DNA of 64,000 nt from Misgurnus anguillicaudatus (taxonomy: Eukaryota > Chordata > Actinopteri > Cypriniformes > Cobitidae): positions 20,457,501 to 20,521,500 of the forward strand of contig NC_073355.2 of assembly GCF_027580225.2 (NCBI RefSeq). Reading direction: 5' to 3'. The position numbers and the translations under genes were made by a program. This document shows positions 52,541-64,000 of the stretch, piece by piece; position 1 is the stretch's first letter; each line of letters starts with the position of its first letter. Below the pieces are notes generated by a model. That model had not been told where the DNA came from. It saw nothing but the letters and a program-made list of their open reading frames with translations, and made no database searches.

Positions 52541-53570
52541 AGAGGGATCATAGCGTGAAAATCTGACTTTTTCCATGTTTAAGTGCTATAATTGGGTCCC
52601 CAGTGCTTCTATAAACCAAGAAAACACGAATAAGATCAACCCAGTAACTTTGTTTGGGTAAACCATTCTCTACAAACATGTGAAAAATGAGGTCGTTCAC
52701 AATTCGCCTGTTTTGTGAGGTAGGTGGCAAGGTCAAGTACAATAATACCGTCCCTCAATCTGCACTATCCAACCACGGCACTGCCACTTAGTGCAAAGAG
52801 AAAGAGAGAAAGAGAAAAAGTAATTGACAGCAAAATTGAGTCCCAATTTCAACAAACCACCATCATTGTAATCAGTGTTTGCATTTCATCAGCTCATTTG
52901 CATTTTAAAGGACACACCCAAAACGGCACATTTTTGCTCAGGCCTACAAAGTGGGAATTTTAACATGCTATAATAAATTATCTGAAGAGTATTTTGACCT
53001 AAAACTTTGCATACACACTCTGGGGACACCAAAGATTTATTTTAGATCTTAAAGGGGCCATTTCACAGGAATTTTTTAAGATCTCAAATAAATCTTTGGT
53101 GTCCCTAGAGCACATATGTGAAGTTTTAGCTCAAAATACCATATAAATAATTTATTATAGCATGTTAAAATTCCCACTTTGTAGGTGTGTGCAAAAATGT
53201 GCCGTTTTGGGTGTCTTTTAAAATGCAAATGAGCGGATGAAGTGCAAACACTGATCACAATGATGGTGGTTTGTTGAAATTGAAAATCAATTGTTCTGTG
53301 AATTATTTTTTGTCTGCACTAAATGTCAGTGCTGTGATTGGATTAAGGGGTGGTATTGTTATAATAAGAGCTCCTTATGACATCATAAGGAGAGCAAAAT
53401 TTCAACGACCTATTTTTTCATGTGCTTGTAGAAAATGGTTTACCAAAACTAAGTTACTGGGTTGATCTTTTTCAAATGTTCTAGGTTGAAACCAGCACTA
53501 GGGACCCAATCATAGCACTTAATTATGGAAAAAGCAGATTTTCATGCCATGGCCCCTTTAAAAAATCTCA
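52541..53570. repeat. Large inverted repeat: two 'P' repeats head to head
   Basis: The left arm (52541-53051) is the inverted complement of the right arm (53078-53570), with a 26-base spacer. Matching blocks include 'accaaagatttattttagat' against its complement, 'gatggtggtttgttg' and 'gacccaatcatagcac'. Arms differ by scattered changes, roughly 85-90% by eye. A single copy lies at 11461-11960. A transcript through it would form a hairpin of about 500 bp. Confidence 0.8.
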
Positions 53571-54190
53571 TATTATGACCCCTTTAATGTGTAAAACTAC
53601 ATGAAGTGTAATCATTATAAATCATTATAAATCTAATTGCATTTGCGGTGCATCTACATGTAAAATTTGAATATGCAAAAGGACATATTATAAGATAGAT
53701 GCAAAATAAAGTTGGATTGAAACATCCATCGTTTTAGTGCATAAATAATTTTTGTCGAGAAATGGCTGCCCACCCACATTTTTACACGATTCGATTCTCG
53801 ATTTTTACATTTTTTTCTTTGAAAGCACAAAAAATGCTATGCCATTCTTAAACTAGACTTTTATGAAATATAATATCTGACCTTGAACCCACAAGATGCC
53901 CTGCCAGCTGAAGGCAGGAGGCGCTTGCTGTTTTTTGTTTCCAATGTAAAGAGCAGCTTGCGTGTTGTCTCCTGCATCTGCCATGCTATCTTTTGACTGG
54001 CTGTGGCTAGCTAAGTTAGAGGAGGTTGATTCGCAGAACTCAACACGTGTTTTTTTTTCCGCTTGGCAAGACGACCGGGCATGACATAGGGGTGTGGCAG
54101 CATTGACGATTCCATTTTTTTAGAAGTTCGAGGTTGTGACTTAATTTTGATCAATTTCCATTTAAAATCGAAATTGTGACACTTTTAGTA
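53571..54190. other. Intergenic, decayed repeat
   Basis: Contains 'cgattcgattctcgattttt' near 53787 and its approximate inverted complement near 54165, suggesting a decayed hAT-type MITE of about 400 bp. No gene seen. Confidence 0.45.
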
Positions 54191-54954
54191 TTCATATCAC
54201 TTGCTTTTGTGTTTTTCCTATAGGAACTTGAGAAAAGAATAGATCCATGCCAATGACTTTAACATCAATGTTATATTTTCATTTCAAAATAAAAAAGTTT
54301 ACTACAAACCTTTGATTATTTTACAGTTTTGAAAAGTGTAGTAAAAAGAGTTCGCTCATTGGAAATCATAGCAAAACTTTTCATAGAATATTTTCTGAAG
54401 TTCTCTCTAATTTAGATCATTATAATCTTACAGCAATGTCCCAATGTGGTACAGCTCGAGGTAACGTGTTAAATACAGTATCAGTATTTTAACTATTAGA
54501 ACTGAAACACTTCAAACTGGGACATTACCATAAAGTGCAAGTTTGCATAGAAATGCTACAATGCAATTTGTACAGTACAACGCAATGTGTATGCATAGAA
54601 GACAATGAGTACAGTTTAAACTTAAGCAGTCATTCTGAACGTACAGCCAGTAAGATATAACAACTGATCTCTGTACAAGAATATTTCTCATAGATCAAGT
54701 AAACCATTAAAGCATTAACAGGCTATAATCAGTCAGACGAATCGAATAACACCTGCATTTTTCCTCTTAGTCACATTTTACAGTCACATTTAAGGTTAAT
54801 CAAAATGTTTCTACTCATACTTCACTGATCTCATTCACAATGAAAGATCTGGAGCACTGTAAGTGAAAACAGGAGTGCAGTTGTAAAACATAAAGAAAAG
54901 GGAGACACGCTGGTGGAGGAACTTGGTGTGCTTCCTACAGTTGGGTTTGTGTTC
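54191..54954 (-). repeat. Downstream flank and probable 3' UTR of gene C
   Basis: Co-linear with 17850-18471 and 25490-26097. Its last 110 bases (54840-54954) were coding in the ancestor; the GPI-type tail can still be read there in a shifted frame. Confidence 0.65.
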
Positions 54955-58896
<3,942 letters not shown>

Positions 58897-58973
58897 CGTC
58901 TCTGACAACAGTAAGACTGGCTTCAACTTTTAAATGTCCCCTATTTTACCCTATTTTTCACACACCCACACTC

Positions 58974-58981
58974 CTTTTATA
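58974..58981 (-). promoter_or_regulatory. TATA box of gene C
   Basis: The minus strand reads TATAAAAGGAGTGTGGGTG about 80 bases before the first ATG, identical in the core to gene A. Confidence 0.7.
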
Positions 58982-59862
58982 GGCACATGCTCACTTATGA
59001 TATTTAACTTAGGCACGCCTTCTGCCTGTAATCCTTTTTGGTCATCATATGTGCTACTGAACAACCTGTTTGTGCACATAAAGAATTTTGCAAAAATGAA
59101 CAGGAATTTAGGAACTGCGATAAGGCACTTGGTGGAGACTTTCAGTCAATGAGTTAAACTTTTTGAATAATCTGTTTTGGAAATATGAGAGTCATTTCTT
59201 GCCTGTGGGCTTGGTAGAGCATGACCCAAGCAATCAAAAAAAAAAAACTTTGGACTGAAGCTAAATGTATTAAATGCATTTGGTTTACAGTTCCATATCG
59301 CTTTAAAATGTGTTTCTTGGGATTGAACCTATGACCTTGGAGCTACAAGTCAGCTGGGTTACAAAAACACAAGGGCATGAAGTATATTTTCAGTATTAAA
59401 ATAGACAAACTCCAGCCAGTCTTAGTCATTATTCTCTCTCCTCACCATTCCTTGGAAACTGATTTATCAAAATGAATACAGCATGCGTAAATTTAAGGTA
59501 AATTTTATTAGTAAATTGACACATTTCCTAGGGAAACAAAATATTTAATGTGTAAAATAGAGGGCATGGCTTGTTCCCCCCGCGAATGCATTGAATGGTA
59601 AATCTAGGACTACTGTTTCAGAAAGGAATGTGCATTTTCAGATTTTCATTTTTTATAGATTGATGAAAGTTTCATCACAAAACTGAGTGTGTAAAGAAAA
59701 TTAGGTTCATTTGTGATATTATGTAGACGTCAACTTAACAGCAGGTTCAATTTACTTGTTTAAAACAGACAACACACAAAAGATCAAGATTCTGGTACAG
59801 GTAAAAGAAGTTATTCCTCATTCTTCAATGAAAACTTCTCTCTACAGAACAAAAGAGTAAGG
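58982..59862. other. Upstream region of gene C
   Basis: Homologous to the upstream regions of A and B to about 59500, then to the duplicated flank at 59690-59800 ('gtagacgtcaacttaacagc'). Repeat R is absent here, so R inserted into or was lost from this unit. No gene seen. Confidence 0.5.
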
Positions 59863-60267
59863 GGCGTGCACACCAAAGCTTTTACACCCGTGGCCGGCGT
59901 ATGTTTTCAATCGTTTCCAATGGAAGCTCAGCGTTTTTCAAAAAAAGCCAGCAGCTAGCGTTTTTCCGCGCTGAAAGCCGGCGCTCAACGTTTTTTCTGT
60001 GCTCAGTGCTGAATGCTGAGAGTTTAAAAATATTCAACTTTGGGTCTAAACTCAGCTCGTCAATGTCATTTCTAACACGCCATCCAATCACAGTGGAAGA
60101 GAGACGGGACAAATATCACAACAACCAACCGGCGCATTGTACAACGACTGATAAACAAAGCAGAAGTATCACAGCTACAAAGCTCTAAAAAAAAACAGCT
60201 GGCATTCCGCATCCTCCATGCATTTTCAGCTGCATTTAAAAGCTTTGGTGTGCACACCCCCTTAGGT
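59863..60267. mobile_element. MITE with GTGCACACCAAAGC ends
   Basis: The left end GGGGCGTGCACACCAAAGC and the right end GCTTTGGTGTGCACACCCCC are inverted complements. The mirrored open frames inside arise from palindromic 'cgctgaaagccggcgctc'-like sequence and are not genes. Confidence 0.75.
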
Positions 60268-60580
60268 TTTTGTTTAAAAAAAAACAGCAGCTAGAGGTTT
60301 TCTTCCACACTGAAAACCGGCGTTTTGCGTTTTTTCCGCGCTCAGCGCTGAATGTCGAGAGTTGGAAAAGATTCAACTTTGGGTGAAAAATTCAGCTCGT
60401 CAATGTCATTTCTCACATGGCCGTCCAATCACAATGAAGGAGGGGCGGACATTACCAGAGCAACCAACCGCTGCATCATACAATGGCCATAATGACCAAA
60501 GCACTTAGCTGAAAAAACAGCTGTCCTCCAAGGTGTTTTTAGATGCTTTTAAAAGCTTTGGTGTGCATATCCCCTTAGGC
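60268..60580. mobile_element. Second, left-truncated copy of the same MITE
   Basis: Repeats the interior order of the first copy ('agcagctagaggttttcttc', 'ttcagctcgtcaatgtcatt') and ends with 'gctttggtgtgcatatcccc', the right terminus. The two copies lie directly side by side. Confidence 0.65.
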
Positions 60581-60629
60581 ATGAAAAACTTTTTGTCTTA
60601 TTGAGTGCTGGAGGAAATAAGTTAAGTGT

Positions 60630-60750
60630 CATGGGTAATAAGATATGATAAGAAGACACACCTGGAAAACAATCAACACAAGCACCAATGAACAAAAGGA
60701 CTTCAAAAAAAAGAGACAAGACTAGGGAAACAAAGAATGAGTTCATAACA
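60630..60750 (-). repeat. 3' LTR, truncated
   Basis: Matches the first part of the LTR at 62216-62503 (minus reading), with the far end replaced by unrelated sequence near 60630. Confidence 0.65.
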
Positions 60751-60829
60751 GAGCCCCCGTTTAAGAGCGGCTTCCAGACGCTTTCACAATAACAATACAA
60801 TAGTCCAGGTGGGTGGAGGAATGAAGGTG

Positions 60830-62190
60830 GACCCATTGTGGCCAGGGCAGAGAGTCTATGGGAGTTGTGCATGGCCATTTTGACAAGCGAAGAGAGTCTA
60901 TGGAGCTTAGGAGCGACCTTGTTGGCTGACCTACAGGACACAGAAAACTCAGGAGTAATCATTTCAGCCTTTACAGGAAACTTAGGGAACTTAGGCTCAG
61001 CTAACTTGGTCGAGACAAGAAGCGAGACAAGAAGCTCAGGGGACTCAAATTCAGACCTTTCAGTCAAAACAGGAAGTGCAGAGGAATCAGGTTCGGACCT
61101 TTCAGCTGTGACAGGAAGTGCAAGAGATTCAGGTTCAGACTTTTCAGCCATGACAGGAAGTTCAGGTGACTCTGGTTTATGGGCTTGAGAGACCTCTTGT
61201 GGAACAGAAGAGCAGAAAGCAGACCACACACACACACACCACAAAGCCATGGCAAATACAAGGTAACACAGAGTTCATAGGACATACCTCCGATGCCATA
61301 GAGATCACAGAACTGGAAACACCAGGACTTGGGATCCTAGCCGCTTGTACAGACATCATCTGGGTATCCGCCAGACTAAACCTCAACCGCTGGGTCCTAG
61401 CATGAACTGGAGCGGGTGGTAAGGCAACCATCTTGTGAAGTGGCTCGGGTGTGGGGGCCATCTTGTGAAGTGGCTCAAGTGCGGCGGCCATCTTGTGAAC
61501 TGGCTCGGGTGTGGCAGCCATCTTGTGAACTGGCTCAGGTGCGGCGGCCCTCTTTGTAAAGTGACTCAAGTATGAAGGGCATCTTGTGAAGTGACTCGAG
61601 TGCATTGGCCATCTTAAGAACAGGTGCAGGCATGGCAACGGTCCTCTTGGGAAAAAGTACAGGTATGGTCGCAGCCATCTTGAAAACAGTTGCAGGCATG
61701 GCGGTGGCCATCCTGGGAACAGATACAGGCATGGCGGCCTTCTTAGAGAAGGGTGTTCCCCTGATTGCCATTCTGGGAAAAGAGACAGGCTTAGTAGCGG
61801 CCATCTTGGGAACAGGTGCAGACATGGCAGCGGCCATCTTGGGCGTGGTGCACACAGGCTCCTGTAACTGGCTTGTTGGTTCCACAAACTGTAGAGCCTG
61901 GTGCTGACTGTCCCCCCCCCAAAAAAAACTGTCTAGGCGAGACCTCCTCCTCTTCAACCTCGCCCACAGTGAAGTAGGATCTGCTCAACACCAGGGCCAG
62001 GTCTATGAAGTTCTCAAAACTCTCTTGAGGGTCATATTGACATAGTTGTGAACAAAGAGGATCATTTAAACGGCACAGTAAAAAACAATAAGTGACTTAT
62101 CTGGGAAGTGGGTCTATGGTGCAAGGTTTAAAAAGTCCTGGGTGTGATCCTCAGGGAAGCGAGAGCCCTGGCGGAGCATGAGGAGGTGCA
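60830..62190 (-). pseudogene. Degenerate gag-like gene with amino-acid repeats
   Basis: Just inside the 5' LTR a minus frame reads GSRFPEDHTQDFLNLAP and later DPQESFENFIDLALVL, typical of fish Gypsy gag proteins, with stops between. Further in, frames show two families of repeats: units like HKMAATPEPV / PKMAAAMSAPV, and units like LPVTAERSEPDSSA. Stops and frame changes are frequent. The repeats are built from 24- to 45-base DNA units, so replication slippage probably produced them. No protease or polymerase motif is present. Confidence 0.55.
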
Positions 62191-62215
62191 TCGCTGGTTT
62201 TGTGGTCAGTCAGTC

Positions 62216-62503
62216 TGTAATGGTGAGTTGAGGATCCAAGTGCAGTTTTGAATGTATTTATTAAATAAACACAAAACATATAAAAACAGGCAGGTAAACA
62301 AGGCAGAACACAGAGCTAACAAACAGCAACATTACACATTCAACGACTGACAACAGACAACTGAGACACTGGGACTATATACACATGGGTAATAAGATAA
62401 CAAGACACACCTGGGAAACAATCAACACAAGGATCAACATAACTTCAGACATAACTTCAAACTAAGAGCACAGGACAGGGGAACACAGAACAGAGTTATG
62501 ACA
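62216..62503 (-). repeat. 5' LTR
   Basis: On the minus strand it begins TGTCATAACTCTGTTCTG and ends ...CTCACCATTACA, with an AATAAA-like signal; 288 bp with TG...CA ends. Confidence 0.65.
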
Positions 62504-62622
62504 GTAGTAAATGCCGCTCCATCTGAAAGCAGCTGATGGGGATTTATTGCTTATCAAGGAACCGGCTTTACTAATGAGATGCGTGTGACAATCGTATGCG
62601 ATTAATCGTGCAGCCCTAGTCT
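62504..62622. repeat. hAT-end-like remnant
   Basis: The phrase 'gcgattaatcgtgcagccct' is a common fish hAT terminus. Its partner end is not seen. Confidence 0.4.
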
Positions 62623-63002
62623 TGAGGCAGGATCATGACCCCGGCCACCTCGTCTCTGGTTAATCATTCTATTATTGTTTGATTCATGTTACCTGTTGCC
62701 CTCATTGGTTCTCCCCTATTTAATGTCCTTGTGTTTGCTGTCCTGTGCTGATTGGTTGTGTATTTACTGTGTCACATACCTGTGAGGTTCTGTCTGTGTG
62801 AATGTTGTAGAGGAGTATTATGCAAGTCTTTGTTTTGTCAGTATCTGTCTGAGTAGTATTGTCAAGTCTAGCATGTTTGATATTGTTTATTGTATTTACC
62901 CTAATTTGCCCCCTCTTGGGTCTTTGTTTTCCCTGTTTTTAATAAAGTCTTTAAGTGTTTATCTGGCCTGCATCTGGGTTCTGTTCCTGAAAAGTCCTGA
63001 CA
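62623..63002 (+). mobile_element. LTR-like segment, copy 2
   Basis: Begins TGAGGCAGGATCATGACC and ends AAAAGTCCTGACA. It has TATA-like 'cctatttaatgtcc' near 62717 and AATAAA at 62940-62945, in LTR order. It parallels 7395-7870. A solo LTR is the likely identity; target duplications are not visible. Confidence 0.5.
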
Positions 63003-64000
63003 AATTGTGATGAACATATTTTGCTCTTGTTAGTCATTAAATGTATTAAAGATGAGCACAGGCTACACACTTTACATTTAGTTTTGAGTTTTATTTCAAC
63101 CCATTCTCACTCCCCAAGGCGTCAAAATCTGAAGCATGTTCAAATGGCTTCAGCGTCAGTATGAAGACGCGAAGGGTGCCCCTATGCGTCACTATATCGA
63201 CGAAATGGGAACTCCATTGCTTTCATGCTAATCCCTCAGCGTCGGATATAGACGAAAGGGAATCCCGGAAGGTGATGCCGTCACGTTATACGATGATCGG
63301 CAGGATCATGCCGCTTCTGGACGGTAACTACTCAATTTTTGTTCCAAATTTTTTACCATTGTCGCTTGGGGTTGGGGATTACGGACTAGAGCCCGGCATT
63401 TCAGCCCAAGCCCGACGGGGCCCAACCTTTTTACGCCCCTCGGGTCGGGTTTCGGGCCAATTTTAATGTCACAGCTGATACACAGGCCGAACCTCAGGCT
63501 TTTTTAGACTTCTACATCTTTTATATTTTTCTATTGAATTAAAAGAACCTTTCGACAGACATTGATGATTGTAAAACAAACATAGGCAGACGTTTAACCT
63601 ATTGCATGAGTCCGCTACACACAGCTGCACATTTACAATGCAGCTGTTGTGTATTTAACAGCGCACTGGGAAAAATTATAAATTGATGACTAGATTAAAA
63701 CCTTGGATACTGCACATAATCTATGCAAACAGCATCCAAGACATAATCTATAAAAGACTTCTCCATGTATTCATGTAAGAAGGCTGTCATTTTTTTCTTG
63801 TTTGTGAATGGATAGACTTTATTCTTAGTTTTAACTGTGGGATACATGAATAGCCATGTTCTGTGGTAAAGTCCTTACATTAAAAAAAATTATGCATAGC
63901 AAAGTTGTAAGATAAGACAACCTGCATGTGTATTCCGTTTCATGTTTATTTTGTTTTGTTTTGTATAGCCCTTTTTATTATTTTTCTGCACCCGTTGCAA
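63003..64000. other. Intergenic with decayed repeats
   Basis: Positions about 63100-63330 form a GC-richer repeat-like block ('ctcactccccaaggcgtc') and 63400-63470 resembles the 'cgggtcgggtttcggg' motif of the hAT-type element at 30000-30547. The 101-codon frame 63161-63466 spans both and is not considered a gene. Confidence 0.45.

Larger units (their letters stand above)
60630..62503 (-). mobile_element. Non-autonomous LTR retrotransposon, minus orientation
   Basis: A complete LTR at 62216-62503 and a truncated one at 60630-60750 share 'catgggtaataagata', 'aagacacacctgg' and 'aacaatcaacaca'. On the minus strand the left LTR starts TGTTATGAACTC, preceded by a purine-rich tract (AAACGGGGGCTC). 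The interior has a decayed gag-like start and repetitive coding sequence but no pol. It is therefore either a deletion derivative or a short non-autonomous element. Confidence 0.7.

Noticed and set aside
59901..60188. 95-codon plus-strand frame with Ser-rich sequence
   Set aside because: It lies wholly in a MITE whose palindromic interior also gives a 76-codon frame on the other strand.

Overview
This window looks like a piece of a teleost fish nuclear genome, probably a cypriniform. That inference rests on AT-rich intergenic DNA, intron-containing genes with vertebrate splice sites, and very dense DNA transposons, DIRS elements and LTR retroelements of the kinds common in cyprinid fish. No bacterial-type gene, CRISPR array, tRNA or rRNA was found.

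The host genes are three tandem paralogues on the minus strand: gene A (18472-21466), gene B (26098-29052) and gene C (54955-58896). Each has ten coding exons with matching splice phases. Each encodes a secretory S1A (chymotrypsin-fold) protein made of two protease domains. The first domain has a complete His/Asp/Ser triad, a Lys-Ile activation site and a trypsin-type Asp in the specificity pocket. The second domain lacks the activation site and has Ser, Asn and Gln at the triad positions, so it is a pseudoprotease. In A and B a Ser/Thr/Asn-rich stalk and a hydrophobic tail follow, which suggests a GPI anchor. In C a 16-base insertion in the last exon shifts the frame and removes that tail, so C is predicted to be secreted. 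Intron 9 of all three uses a GC-AG splice pair.

Layout. 1-17.4 kb: no convincing host gene; TIR elements and MITEs (several with recognisable target-site duplications), a broken transposon Myb/SANT-like gene, a LINE fragment and diverged LTR-like sequence. 17.4-29.1 kb: genes A and B with co-duplicated flanks, a unit of about 7.6 kb. 29.1-54.2 kb: the A/B-like flank has been blown apart by retroelements: a solo LTR with 5-bp target duplication, a degenerate DIRS gag, a Ty3/Gypsy pol fragment missing its catalytic Glu region, and a DIRS element about 6.2 kb long with inverted termini and an internal complementary region. A hAT-like MITE carrying a second hAT-like element is nested in the DIRS element. 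An LTR-like segment with a 45-bp minisatellite and a roughly 1-kb inverted repeat also lie here. 54.2-59.8 kb: gene C and its flanks, with a nested hAT/Harbinger insertion in intron 6. 59.8-64 kb: inverted-repeat MITEs, a short LTR element whose interior encodes degenerate amino-acid repeats, and another LTR-like copy.

The most interesting biology is the protease/pseudoprotease array, where an active domain and a triad-dead domain are kept in one chain in three copies, with different membrane-anchoring outcomes. The repeats give a legible order of insertion events around it.
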